Of a stretch of 64,000 bases of DNA, positions 37,044-45,897 are shown in pieces. How positions within the stretch are numbered: the first letter of the stretch is position 1; each line of letters starts with the position of its first letter. The notes under the pieces were generated by a model. That model did no database searches. It was not told the DNA's origin and saw nothing but the letters and a program-made list of their open reading frames with translations. This stretch comes from Limimaricola sp027213785 (lineage in GTDB: Bacteria > Pseudomonadota > Alphaproteobacteria > Rhodobacterales > Rhodobacteraceae). The stretch is from assembly GCF_050847355.1 (NCBI RefSeq), contig NZ_CP193759.1, positions 248,001 to 312,000 of the forward strand, in the 5' to 3' direction. The translations under genes were made by a program, and so were the position numbers.

Positions 37044-37259
37044 ATGAAGAATTCTAGCTTCTCCAAACCCGCCATCGCCGTTCTCGCCTTCGCTGGCGCG
37101 ATGATGGCCGTCGTCTCTCTGATCGACATGACCAAGGCAGAGGCCCGGGCCTCGGCCGAGGAGTCCTCGTTCAAATGGACCACGGTGGAGATCGACGGAG
37201 AAACCGTCTCGGTCATGGTCCGCAAGGATGCTCTCGCGCCGAACGAAAGCCTGAGCTGA
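37044..37259 (+). CDS. Small exported or membrane-anchored hypothetical protein
   Basis: A 71-residue protein: basic start, one hydrophobic helix (AIAVLAFAGAMMAVVSLIDM, about residues 9-28) and a 43-residue polar tail (WTTVEIDGETVSVMVRKDAL). The frame extends upstream, but 37044 starts a normal signal/anchor. A perfect stem-loop follows the stop, supporting a real transcript. No family recognised. Confidence 0.65.
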   Translation: MKNSSFSKPAIAVLAFAGAMMAVVSLIDMTKAEARASAEESSFKWTTVEIDGETVSVMVRKDALAPNESLS

Positions 37260-37280
37260 CACCGGACCGAATGACCATTC

Positions 37281-37308
37281 CGGCGGCGCATCTTCGGAAG
37301 CGCCGCCG
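37281..37308 (+). terminator. Stem-loop after the 71-residue gene
   Basis: CGGCGGCGC (37281-37289) pairs perfectly with GCGCCGCCG (37300-37308) around a 10-base loop, starting 22 bases past the stop. No T-tract. Confidence 0.55.
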
Positions 37309-37969
37309 ATTGGCTTGAGCGGGCACCGCCTCCCTTTGAGAGGCGAAAATGCCCCAAGCTAGGGGCTCACAAGTGATGCAGCGTTTCGAGACCTACCTGC
37401 TTTCGATCCATGCTTCTCGACGGCGAGCGCAGGAATTTATCGTCCGGTAGCACGAGGTTTCTCGGTCGCCGCCGGACCGGTTGCAATGCGCCATTGACTT
37501 CGGAATGCCGCCAACTAAAGCCGGAAGGGACCTGCTGTTGGAACGCTCGTCGCTTTCCGGTCAAGCATCATGCCGGCCTCTTTCATCGCAATGTCGTCGC
37601 ATCTGGCTTCCCCGAAGGTAAAGCCTGACCGGCGCGTCACGGACAAAAGAAGTGCCGCTTCGAGGCAGCCACTGACCTGCATGAATTTCTGCAACGCGGG
37701 ATCGTAGCGATATCGGGCGAAATGGCCGAGGCGTGAAAATATGCGCCGGTCCATGGCCAGCCGATGACGGCAGGCAGGATCGGGGTCATGGCCCCCGAAA
37801 CGACGATCGGGCAGCTCCGCCGCGAATAGCATCAGACGCCCGCGGAAGAAAAACCTCTGCGATTTCAGTCGAGCACCCGGACGGCCAAGACGGCATTGGA
37901 TCGGGCGGCCCCGATCACCGGGGTCGTTGTGATCCGGCGATGCGCATGGCGCACCGCCGGGATCATATC
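37309..37969. other. Long spacer without a supported gene
   Basis: About 660 bases, less GC-rich than the gene blocks. A leftward 105-codon open frame (37515-37832) exists but has no ribosome site, no recognisable family and an odd Arg-rich composition, so I do not call it. Decayed gene material is possible. Confidence 0.35.
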
Positions 37970-38296
37970 TTACCGAGCGATCAAAAGGTCATCGAGGGAC
38001 TTGTTCGCCGCCAGCGCATCCTTGACCCACTGCGGCTGGCGTCCGCGTCCGCTCCAGGTCTGGTCTTGATCATCGGGGTTGCGGTATTTCGGCGGGTTGA
38101 TCGACTTGGCGGATTTCCCGGCCGACATTCCGACGAGATCCTTCAGCGAATATCCCGCGGATTTGGCCGCGGCTTCCGCGGCCGCGAGCGCTTCCTGCCG
38201 ACGGCGGGTCTCGTAATTCTGAATCGCCGCGGCGGTCTCCTTGTGAAGCTTCTTCAGCTCGTCGAGATCAAGATCGCTCAGGTCGAAGTCGTTCAT
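37970..38296 (-). CDS. H-NS/HvrA-like nucleoid protein
   Basis: A 108-residue DNA-binding protein. The N-terminal half is a coiled-coil oligomerisation region (LDELKKLHKETAAAIQNYET). The C-terminal half is the H-NS DNA-binding domain with YRNPDDQDQTWSGRGRQPQW followed by VKDAL. HvrA of Rhodobacter is of this kind and adjusts photosynthesis and nitrogen-fixation genes; other copies silence foreign DNA. The start at 38296 (GGAAGA upstream) is preferred; 38314 is an alternative adding six residues. It lies alone in an AT-richer stretch. Confidence 0.9.
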   Translation of the reverse strand: MNDFDLSDLDLDELKKLHKETAAAIQNYETRRRQEALAAAEAAAKSAGYSLKDLVGMSAGKSAKSINPPKYRNPDDQDQTWSGRGRQPQWVKDALAANKSLDDLLIAR

Positions 38297-39118
38297 TTTA
38301 TGTCTTCCAAACATGGCATTGCTGCTCCGGCGTTAGCCTTCGACTGAGGTATTATCCATCCAAAATCGAATCCGAACCATAGATTTTCTCGGTGTTATGC
38401 CAATTATCACACGTTCGAGATACGCAAGGATGAGGCTACGACCGATATATTCAACTTCAGGTTGGCAGCATCTTTCATTTCTGTCTTAGGGGTGAGCATC
38501 GGCGGAAGTACCGCTCGGGCCGGAGATCTTCGGGCCCTTTCGGATGGCCGGGACAGGGATTTCGATATGAGAAGGCCACGTAATGCCTGTGGAGACGTTA
38601 ACTTCGAGCACGCCTTTTCTGGGACTCATGATTATCGGTGGCGATGCGGATCAAGAGGCGGCGGCTGACATATCCCCTACGGCAAGCGCCTCGGCGACAC
38701 GCGCAATAAACGCAAAGGGTTTCATAACCTGCCGATGAGATGCGCTTGAATATGCGTTGAACAAATCGACATCATTGCCAAGGCAATATGGCGGGGCGTC
38801 CCGATCATCGCCCATGGCCCGTAATGGCGCGCCTCTCGAGCAATGAGCCGCCCGTCGTCCATCGGCTTTCAGCGGCCGGGTTCGTCCCTTCCGCTACGCG
38901 CGGCCGATCCCGCAAATGCCGTGCACGCCATGTCGGGCATTCCCTCCCCGGCGAAGAGCCCTCGGACCGCAGGCGCCGAATTGCGCCACACCGGAAAGCG
39001 CCGGTCCGGCACGGTGGACCGCCCTGACATGGCCAAGATGCTCGGTGACGGGCCCGGCCATCGGCCCGGGGAGGCCCGGATCAAGGCAGGGCGGGCCGAT
39101 CAGTTCATTGGCCGGAGA
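38297..39118. other. AT-richer spacer around the H-NS-like gene
   Basis: About 800 bases with low coding quality on both strands. The part next to 38296 should hold the H-NS-like promoter: on the minus strand TTCGGA and TAATAC are spaced by 16 bases. I see no other gene. Confidence 0.35.
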
Positions 39119-39301
39119 TCACAGACAATGGCTCAGGGCCAGCGCGCAGATGATCGCCAGACCGAGCACCATGAGATTGGCCCCCGCATCGCGATCGGCC
39201 CAGAGCCTGTCCCATACCCGGGTCAGCCCCAACCAGAGGATCGGGATCGACAGGAAAGCCCAGACGCCGACGCCGACATAATCGTAAAAATCTACTGACA
39301 C
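39119..39301 (-). CDS. Possible 60-residue two-helix membrane protein
   Basis: With GTG at 39301 the frame gives a 60-residue peptide with two hydrophobic stretches (VGVGVWAFLSIPILWLGLTR, and LMVLGLAIICALALSHC) separated by a charged loop (VWDRLWADRDAGANL). This is the composition of a real small membrane protein. The start is uncertain; the frame is open further upstream with low-quality sequence. A 22-base palindrome lies about 110 bases upstream (39414-39435). No family recognised. Confidence 0.4.
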   Translation of the reverse strand: MSVDFYDYVGVGVWAFLSIPILWLGLTRVWDRLWADRDAGANLMVLGLAIICALALSHCL

Positions 39302-39908
39302 TTGCGTATACCTCGGAATACCGGGTCTACGTGCCGACGAAATGCGGCAATCTGAAGAGGGAACCAGGCGGCTTGCTGACATTTTTCGGCAAATGGAATG
39401 CGCCCTCGGCCAAATCAAGGCGATATCGCCTTGATCGATCTCCCTCACGCTTTTTCTCTTGATCTCAGTCGGTTGGGGTGAGGCCACCCCTGCGGGATCG
39501 CGCGCGTGATCTACACCGAGCAGGACATCGGTGGCGTCACTCGGATCACGGACGCGGCAATCTCGACCGACCCGCTCAGCCACGCGCCCAGTCCCGTGAC
39601 GCTGGCGAGAGCGCGTGCGCGTGCGCATATTGGCACGATTGCCGGGCACGCGCATGACGGCTCCTACGGGTGGTCAACAACGCTGATGATCAGGAAGTGC
39701 CACGACCCCGAGACGGCCGCGTCGATACCATGCTTTGCTTGCCGGATCGCGGCTCGACGATCTGTTCGGCTCTCCTATCGCGAGGCTGGTTATACGAAGC
39801 GGAAGGAAGGCGGCAGCCGCCCCTGTCCTCGCATACACAACCCGTCAAAGTCGGGATGGACGGGCAGTTGCCCCGGCCCCGGCCCCGGCGACAACGATGG
39901 CCGGCGGC
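39302..39908. other. Spacer between the small membrane ORF and the GntR gene
   Basis: About 600 bases without a supported gene, except for the palindrome described separately at 39414-39435. Open frames here are antisense or low-quality. Confidence 0.35.
39414..39435. promoter_or_regulatory. Perfect 22-base palindrome, putative operator
   Basis: The half-site ATCAAGGCGAT is followed directly by its reverse complement ATCGCCTTGAT, with no spacer. It is in a non-coding stretch upstream of the small membrane ORF. Without a spacer it cannot form a normal hairpin, so a binding site for a dimeric regulator is more likely. Confidence 0.45.
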
Positions 39909-40601
39909 TCAACCGACCTTGAGCTCGGCCTCGTGGCGGCGCTGCCGCAGCATGGCGCTCGACACCGTGACAAGGTGGCGCTCCATCTCGGCGGCCGCTT
40001 CGGCGGGGCGGCGCGCGGCGATGTGCTCGAACAGCGCCTCGTGCTGCTGGCCGAGCAACAGGATGCGGTCGGGCGACAGCGCCTCGCGGCGGCGCTCGGT
40101 CCACTGGGCATGCCGCCGCACCGAGCGGATCGTCTGGTGGATCGCGAGGATCAGCGGGTTGTGCGCCAGCTCGGCGATCTTGAAGTGAAAGATGTCGTCG
40201 GCGGTCTCGTAGCCGCGCGCATCGTCGGGTGACAGCGTGGCGCGCATCAGCCGCTCCAGCACCACCAGCTCGTCGGCGGTGGCGCGTTGCGCGGCCAGCG
40301 CCGCGAGGGCGGGCTCGATCTCGAGCCGGACTTCCATGAGGTTGTGCGGCGTCACCTGCCGGACCAGCATGTCGAGGCTCGCCCCCGCCGGCGGCGGCGC
40401 GGCGAAGGTGCCCTGCCCCTGCCGCCGGAAGATCGTGCCCTCGGCCTCCAGCACGTCGAGCAGCCGGCGCAGGCGCGCCCGCCCCAGCCCCAGCGCCTCG
40501 GCGAGCTGCCGCTCCGGCAGCACCCGACCGTTCGAGAGCAGGCTCTCGTCGCTGAGCCCGGCGCGCAGCCGTTCGAGAATGTCTTCGTCGCTACGGTCCA
40601 T
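39909..40601 (-). CDS. GntR-family regulator, FadR/FCD type
   Basis: A 230-residue transcription regulator at the end of the peptide operon. The winged helix covers about 5-65 (VLPERQLAEALGLGRARLRR, LEAEGTIFRRQGQGTF), and the all-helical FCD effector domain follows (DDIFHFKIAELAHNPLILAI with the metal-site-like residues D and H, then a late H in EHIAARRPAEAAAEMERHL). The start touches the stop of the TSUP gene (shared A of TGATG). It probably represses or activates the whole leftward operon; an inverted repeat at 49588-49604 before dppD is a candidate site. Confidence 0.9.
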   Translation of the reverse strand: MDRSDEDILERLRAGLSDESLLSNGRVLPERQLAEALGLGRARLRRLLDVLEAEGTIFRRQGQGTFAAPPPAGASLDMLVRQVTPHNLMEVRLEIEPALAALAAQRATADELVVLERLMRATLSPDDARGYETADDIFHFKIAELAHNPLILAIHQTIRSVRRHAQWTERRREALSPDRILLLGQQHEALFEHIAARRPAEAAAEMERHLVTVSSAMLRQRRHEAELKVG

Positions 40602-41434
40602 CACGCCACCCCCATCGCCCCCACAAGATCCCAAAGCATGCGCCCAGAGGTCAAGGCCAGGAACAGGCCGAAGCTGAGCCGCAGCGCGCGCTGCGGGATC
40701 GCATGCGCGAGCCGGACGCCCACCCCCGCGAAGCTGGTGGTCAGCGGGATAATCACCGCCACCGCGACGAGGTTGACGTAGCCCACCGAGAAGGGCGGCA
40801 GCCCCTCGGTGCCAAGCCCGGTGAGCATGTAGATGACCGCCCCCGGCAGGCCGATCACGAAGCCGATCGCGGCCGAGGTCCCGACCGCCCGGCGGATGTC
40901 GTAGCCGAGGAAGTTCAGCAGCGGCACGCAGACCGTGCCGCCGCCGATGCCCATCATCGAGGAGACGGTCCCGGCGAAGACGCCGAAGCCCGCCCAAGCC
41001 GGCTTGGAGAACCCCTTGGGGGTGATCTCGCCATTGCGACCGCGCAGCACCATGTCGGCGGCCACCGCCGCCGCCACCAGTGCGAAGACGGCGATCATGA
41101 TCCGCCCGTCGATCAACCCGCCGGTGAAGCTGCCCAGCACCACGCCGACGAGGATCGACGGGGCCCAGAGCCGTAGCAGCGCGCCGTCGATCGCACCCTT
41201 CTTGTGGTGCCCCCAGGCCGAGGAGACCGAGGTGAAGACGATGGTGGCGAGCGAGGTGCCGACCGCCAGCTGCATGGTCAGCCCGGGCTCCATGCCGGTC
41301 AGCGACAGCGCGAAATAAAGCGCGGGCACGATGACGATGCCGCCGCCGACGCCCAAGAGACCGGCGAGGATGCCGCCGGCGACCCCCGCCGCCACCGCGA
41401 CGCCCAGAAGCGTGAGGATGGTCCCGAGATCCAT
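40601..41434 (-). CDS. TSUP/TauE-SafE family membrane exporter
   Basis: A 277-residue membrane protein with about eight helices. The TSUP repeats are clear: GGILAGLLGVGGGIVIVPAL in the first half and GTVSSMMGIGGGTVCVPLLN in the second. Family members export sulfite, sulfoacetate or other organic anions, or take up sulfur compounds. It lies between the DUF1028 gene and gntR in the gamma-glutamyl peptide operon, where export of sulfite from cysteine sulfur would make sense. The start at 41434 is 1 base from the upstream stop. Confidence 0.9.
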   Translation of the reverse strand: MDLGTILTLLGVAVAAGVAGGILAGLLGVGGGIVIVPALYFALSLTGMEPGLTMQLAVGTSLATIVFTSVSSAWGHHKKGAIDGALLRLWAPSILVGVVLGSFTGGLIDGRIMIAVFALVAAAVAADMVLRGRNGEITPKGFSKPAWAGFGVFAGTVSSMMGIGGGTVCVPLLNFLGYDIRRAVGTSAAIGFVIGLPGAVIYMLTGLGTEGLPPFSVGYVNLVAVAVIIPLTTSFAGVGVRLAHAIPQRALRLSFGLFLALTSGRMLWDLVGAMGVA

Positions 41435-41435
41435 G

Positions 41436-42185
41436 TCAGGTGCCCGTTTCGGTCGCGCGGGACCGCGAGGCGCGGCCCTCGGCGGCGCGGCGCGCCTCGG
41501 CCTCGGTGATGGCGCGGTCGATCGGGGCGCGATCCGGGAGGCCCGAGAAGTTCTCGGCGGTCGGCAGCGCCTCGGCCACGTGCAGATAACGCTCGCCCGC
41601 CACGTCGAGCAGGCGGCGCAGCTCGGAGAGCGGGTCCGCATCGTCATCGACCCTGAGCGAGAGATAGGGGTAGTCCTGGCCGCGATGCACCGTGAGCCCG
41701 GCCGCCTGCCGGCCCCTCTTGTCGCCGCCCGCGGCCTCGCCCGCCTCCATCGCCGCCAAAAGCCGCTCGGCCATGCTGCCATCGGCGCGCAGATAGGCCG
41801 AGAAGCAGGCCTCGATCACCTCGCCCGAGACCAGCATGTTGCCCGCCACCGAATGCCGCGCCCCGACCAGATGCCCGGCCCAGTCGACGCAATCCGCCCC
41901 GGTATGGGCGGCGAAGCGGCCCTGCGTGTCCATCATGTGGCACTGGCGGATCGCGCGGCCCTCGTCGCGCGCCACCAGATCCGCGAGCACCGTCTCGGCG
42001 CTCTCGCCGCCAGCGAGCCGCGCGCGTCCCTCGACGCCCCAGATCGGGTTGACGAAAGCCTGCGTGGCGACGGCGCAGCGCGCGCCCAGATAGGGCACGG
42101 CGGCGCCGCAGGCGAAGAAGCGCGAGGCGACCGCGACGCCGATTTCGTCGGTGCGGGGGTCATGCGCGATGATCGAATAGGTCAT
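41436..42185 (-). CDS. DUF1028 family (Ntn-hydrolase-like) protein
   Basis: A 249-residue protein of DUF1028, a fold related to N-terminal nucleophile hydrolases. It starts MTYSIIAHDPRTDEIGVAVA and contains the typical VATQAFVNPIWGVEGRARLA and HSVAGNMLVSGEV segments. DUF1028 genes are often seen next to gamma-glutamyltransferase and peptide ABC genes, and that is the case here (2 bases from the ggt stop). It probably hydrolyses or handles a peptide-derived amide; the reaction is not established. Confidence 0.9.
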   Translation of the reverse strand: MTYSIIAHDPRTDEIGVAVASRFFACGAAVPYLGARCAVATQAFVNPIWGVEGRARLAGGESAETVLADLVARDEGRAIRQCHMMDTQGRFAAHTGADCVDWAGHLVGARHSVAGNMLVSGEVIEACFSAYLRADGSMAERLLAAMEAGEAAGGDKRGRQAAGLTVHRGQDYPYLSLRVDDDADPLSELRRLLDVAGERYLHVAEALPTAENFSGLPDRAPIDRAITEAEARRAAEGRASRSRATETGT

Positions 42186-42187
42186 GC

Positions 42188-43972
42188 TCAGCGCCCCACC
42201 GCATAGGCCTGCATCAGGCGCGGCGTGGCGGCGGCGCGCAGCAGCCCGTCGGGCTCGCGCAGCGCCGCCGTCAGACGCCCGACGCTCCAGGGCTCGGCCA
42301 CCGTCACCTCGTGGCCGCGCGCGCGCAGTTCCGCGATGGTCGCCTCGCCGACCGAGGGCTCGATCATCATCTCGCCGGGCTTGCATTCGCGCGGGTAGAA
42401 CGAGCCCTGGAAATGCATCGAGTGGAACAGGGCCGCGTCCATGCCCGCCTGCAGGTCGAGACCGTGATGCACGAAGCGCAGGAACCACACCAGCTGCCAC
42501 TGGTCCTGCTGATCGCCGCCGGGCGTGCCGAAGACGAGGCCGCGCCCGTCCTTCTCCGCGAGCGTCGGCGTCAGCGTGGTGCGCGGCCGGCGGCCCGGGG
42601 CGAGCGAGGTGGGCAGCCCCTCGTCGAGCCAGAACATCTGGGCCCGGGAATTGAGCGGAAAGCCAAGGCCGGGGATGACGGGCGAGCTTTGCAGCCAGCC
42701 GCCCGAGGGGGTCGCGGCCACCATGTTGCCCCAGCGGTCGATCACGTCGAGATGCACCGTGTCGCCGCGCTTTTCCGACAGATGCGCCATGGTCGGCTCC
42801 TGCGGCGCGGCGTCGGGGTTGCGGTCGAAGTCGCGGCCCGCGCGCTCGATCGCGGCATCGGCGAGGTGCTCGAAGCCCGGCACCCGGCCCGGCCGCTGCT
42901 CGGTCGAGGCGGTGCCCGAGATCAGCTTGGCGCGCTCGGCGCCGTATTGGTCCGAGAGCAGCGTCGCGAGCGGGATGTCGCTGTGCCGGGGGTCGCCGTA
43001 ATAGGCCTCGCGATCGGCATAGGCGAGCTTCATCGCCTCGATCACGGTGTGCACGAAGTCCGGCCCGTTCGGGTCCATCGCCGCGAGGTCGAAATTCTTC
43101 AGGATCGACAGCGCCTGCAACAGCACCGGCCCCTGCCCCCACGGGCCGGTCTTGTGCACGGTCCAGCCGTGGTAGTCGATCGAGACCGGCGCCTCGTAGC
43201 TGGCGCGCCAGCCCGCCATGTCGTCCCGGCTCAGCACGCCGCGATTGCGGCGCTCCGAGACGTCGTGCACCTCGGCGTCCTCGAGGTAGTCGGCGATCGC
43301 CTCGGCCACGAAACCCTCGGCCCACAGCTCGCGCGCGGCGTCGATCCGCGCCTCGCGGGTCGCGCCCTCGGCTTGGCTCAGCCGCTCGTAGGTGGCGGCG
43401 AGGTCGGGGTTGCGGAACAGCTCATGCGCCTGCGGTGCGCGGCCGCCCGGGGCCCAGACCGCGGCGGATGTCGGCCACTCGGCCTCGAAATACTCCACCA
43501 GCCCCTGCATCGTCGCCGCCACGCGCGGCAGCACCGGGTGGCCGTCGCGGGCATAGCCGATGGCCGGGGCCATGATGTCGGCGATCTCCATGCTGCCGTG
43601 ATCGCGCAGCATCAGCATCCAGCCGTCGAAGGCGCCCGGGATGACCGTCGCCAGAAGCCCGGTGCCCGGGATCAGGTCGAGGCCCTGCGCCTTGTAATGC
43701 TCGATCGTCGCGCCCGCCGGCGCCGGGCCCTGCCCGCAGATCACCTCCACCTTGCCGGTCGCGGCCGGGCGGAAGATCACCGGCAGGTCGCCCGCCGGGC
43801 CGTTCAGGTGCGGCTCGACCACCTGCAGCACGAGGCCGGTGGCGACGGCGGCGTCGAAGGCGTTGCCGCCGCGCTCGAGGATGCCCATGCCGACGGCGGA
43901 GGCGATCCAGTGGGTCGAGGCGACGGCGCCGAAGGTGCCGCGGATCTCGGGGCGGGTGGTGAAACCGGTCAT
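42188..43972 (-). CDS. Gamma-glutamyltransferase-family protein (Ntn hydrolase)
   Basis: A 594-residue precursor that should cut itself into large and small subunits at the catalytic Thr of KRGDTVHLDVIDRWGNMVAA. The N-terminal part shows the GGT fold (VASTHWIASAVGMGILERGG, NAFDAAVATGLVLQVVEPHL). No signal peptide is present, unlike periplasmic GGT, so it should act in the cytoplasm on imported gamma-glutamyl compounds or glutathione. It follows the dppC permease by 22 bases. Cephalosporin-acylase-like activity is an alternative in this family. Confidence 0.93.
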   Translation of the reverse strand: MTGFTTRPEIRGTFGAVASTHWIASAVGMGILERGGNAFDAAVATGLVLQVVEPHLNGPAGDLPVIFRPAATGKVEVICGQGPAPAGATIEHYKAQGLDLIPGTGLLATVIPGAFDGWMLMLRDHGSMEIADIMAPAIGYARDGHPVLPRVAATMQGLVEYFEAEWPTSAAVWAPGGRAPQAHELFRNPDLAATYERLSQAEGATREARIDAARELWAEGFVAEAIADYLEDAEVHDVSERRNRGVLSRDDMAGWRASYEAPVSIDYHGWTVHKTGPWGQGPVLLQALSILKNFDLAAMDPNGPDFVHTVIEAMKLAYADREAYYGDPRHSDIPLATLLSDQYGAERAKLISGTASTEQRPGRVPGFEHLADAAIERAGRDFDRNPDAAPQEPTMAHLSEKRGDTVHLDVIDRWGNMVAATPSGGWLQSSPVIPGLGFPLNSRAQMFWLDEGLPTSLAPGRRPRTTLTPTLAEKDGRGLVFGTPGGDQQDQWQLVWFLRFVHHGLDLQAGMDAALFHSMHFQGSFYPRECKPGEMMIEPSVGEATIAELRARGHEVTVAEPWSVGRLTAALREPDGLLRAAATPRLMQAYAVGR

Positions 43973-43994
43973 TTGGTAACTCTTTTCTTGGTAT

Positions 43995-44897
43995 TCAGTG
44001 TTCGCGCGGGTCGAGCGCGTCGCGCAGCCCGTCGCCCAGCAGGTTGAAGCCCAGCACCACGAGGAAGATCGCGATGCCCGGCCACATCGCCATCCAGGGC
44101 GCCTGGCTCAGGAAGTTCTTGGCGGTGTTGAGCATCGAGCCCCAGCTTGGCGCCGGCGGCTGCTGGCCGAGGCCGAGGAACGACAGCGACGCCTCGGCGA
44201 TGATCGCGGTGGCGATGGTCAGCGTCGCCTGCACCAGCACCGGGGGCAGGATGTTGGGAAAGATGTAGCGGCTCAGGATCTTCGGCGTCGACAGGCCGAT
44301 CGCATGCGCGCCCTCGACGAAATCCTCGGCCTTGACCGAGATCACCTGGCCGCGCGTCAGCCGCACGAAGACCGGCGTGGCCGAGAGGCCGATCGCGATC
44401 ATCGCGTTGGTGAGCGACGGCCCGAGAAACGCCGCGAGCGCGATGGCGAGGATCAGGAAGGGGACAGCGAGCAGCGCCTCGGTGCAGCGCGAGATGATGC
44501 CATCCGTCCAGCCGCCGAAATAGCCCGCGAGGATGCCCAGCGGCACCCCGAAGGCGACCGCGATGCCGACCGAGATCACGCCCGCCAGCAGCGAGGCCTG
44601 CGCGCCCCAGACGAGGCGCGAGAGCACGTCGCGGCCGATCTCGTCGGTGCCGAGCCAATGCGCCGCCGACGGCGCCTGCCGCACCGCGCCCCAGTCGGTG
44701 GCGGTCGGGTCGGGGATCGGCAGGATCGGCGCGAAGACCGCCATGAGGACGAACAGCCCCACCAGCAGGCCGCCCAGCATCGCCGATCGGTGGCTCCGGA
44801 ACTTCTTCCAGACGCGGTTCTCGGGGCGCTTTTGCAGCACCGGGTCGGTCATGAGCTGCGGCTTGAGCGTGGCGGGGGTCGCGGGCTGGGCCATCAT
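43995..44897 (-). CDS. Peptide ABC transporter permease, DppC type
   Basis: A 300-residue inner-membrane permease. N-terminal OppC-type leader (WKKFRSHRSAMLGGLLVGLF), the conserved LGTDEIGRDVLSRLVWGAQA and the EAA loop DFVEGAHAIGLSTPKILSRY. It overlaps the dppB stop by 4 bases (ATGA). Together with dppB, two ATPases and the binding protein it makes a complete peptide importer; glutathione importers (GsiABCD) have the same plan. Confidence 0.94.
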   Translation of the reverse strand: MMAQPATPATLKPQLMTDPVLQKRPENRVWKKFRSHRSAMLGGLLVGLFVLMAVFAPILPIPDPTATDWGAVRQAPSAAHWLGTDEIGRDVLSRLVWGAQASLLAGVISVGIAVAFGVPLGILAGYFGGWTDGIISRCTEALLAVPFLILAIALAAFLGPSLTNAMIAIGLSATPVFVRLTRGQVISVKAEDFVEGAHAIGLSTPKILSRYIFPNILPPVLVQATLTIATAIIAEASLSFLGLGQQPPAPSWGSMLNTAKNFLSQAPWMAMWPGIAIFLVVLGFNLLGDGLRDALDPREH

Positions 44898-45838
44898 TGC
44901 TTCCTCAGGCGCGGGTTCAGGACGAAATAGGCGGCGTCGGCTGCGATGTTCATGACGATGAAGCCCATCGCCGTGACCAGCACGATGCCCTGGACCACCG
45001 CGTAGTCCCGGTTGAACACGGCATCGACCACCAGCTTGCCGAAGCCGGGAATGGTGAAGATCTGCTCGGTCAGCACCGCGCCCGCGATCAGCTCCCCGAA
45101 CAGCAGCGCGGTGAGCGTGACGATCGGGGTGAGCGCGTTGCGGAAGGCGTGGCGCAGGATCACCCGGCGCTCGGCCAGCCCCTTGGCCCGCGCGGTGCGC
45201 ACGTAGTCGGATTTCAGCACGCCGAGCATGGCGGAGCGGGTATGGCGCATCAGCGTCGCCGCGAGCGCGGTGCCCAGAACGAAGGCGGGCATCAGCATGG
45301 TCTTGAGCGACAGCCACAGATCCTCGCCGGGCGGCACGTAGCCCGAGGCGGGCAGCGCCTGCCATTTCACCGCGACGAGGAGGATCAGCATGATGCCGAG
45401 CCAGAAGTTCGGGATCGACAGGCCCGACAGCGCCACGACGTTGGCGACGTAGTCGGTGATCGTGCCCTTCTTCACCGCCGAGAGGATGCCGGCCGGGATG
45501 CCGATCACCAGCGCGAAGACCAGCGCCATCAGCGCCAGCTGGATCGTCACGGGGAGCTTCTGCGCGATCAGCTCGGTCACCGGCTGGTTGGTCCTGAGCG
45601 AGATGCCGAGATCGCCGGTGACCACGCCCTTGATCCAGGTCGCGTACTGCACCCAGACCGGGTCGTTCATGCGGTATTTCTCGCGCAGGAAGGCGATGGT
45701 CTCGGGGTCGCGTTCCTCGCCCGCCATGGCGAGGATCGGATCGCCCGGCAGCAGTTTCTGCAGGCCGAAGACGAAGATCGAGATCAGGATGACGGTCGGG
45801 ATCGCGATGACGATCCGGCGCGCGACGAAGCTGAGCAT
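44894..45838 (-). CDS. Peptide ABC transporter permease, DppB type
   Basis: A 314-residue permease starting MLSFVARRIVIAIPTVILIS, with the typical loop MAGEERDPETIAFLREKYRM after helix 1 and the EAA-type motif YVRTARAKGLAERRVILRHA. It follows the binding-protein gene after 59 bases that hold a strong stem-loop, so it may be expressed at a lower level than that protein. Confidence 0.95.
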   Translation of the reverse strand: MLSFVARRIVIAIPTVILISIFVFGLQKLLPGDPILAMAGEERDPETIAFLREKYRMNDPVWVQYATWIKGVVTGDLGISLRTNQPVTELIAQKLPVTIQLALMALVFALVIGIPAGILSAVKKGTITDYVANVVALSGLSIPNFWLGIMLILLVAVKWQALPASGYVPPGEDLWLSLKTMLMPAFVLGTALAATLMRHTRSAMLGVLKSDYVRTARAKGLAERRVILRHAFRNALTPIVTLTALLFGELIAGAVLTEQIFTIPGFGKLVVDAVFNRDYAVVQGIVLVTAMGFIVMNIAADAAYFVLNPRLRKQ

Positions 45839-45860
45839 CAGGGGTACCCGGTGGGTTCGG

Positions 45861-45890
45861 GGCCGCGCCGCCCGATCAGGCGGCGCGGCC
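45861..45890 (-). terminator. Intra-operon stem-loop between binding protein and dppB
   Basis: GGCCGCGCCGCC (45861-45872) pairs perfectly with GGCGGCGCGGCC (45879-45890), 6-base loop. It starts 8 bases past the binding-protein stop. It probably stops part of the transcripts or protects the upstream mRNA, giving more binding protein than permease. Confidence 0.65.
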
Positions 45891-45897
45891 GGTCAGG

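Noticed and set aside
37515..37832. A 105-codon leftward frame in the long spacer
   Set aside because: No ribosome site, no domain and composition close to random frames; decayed gene material cannot be excluded.
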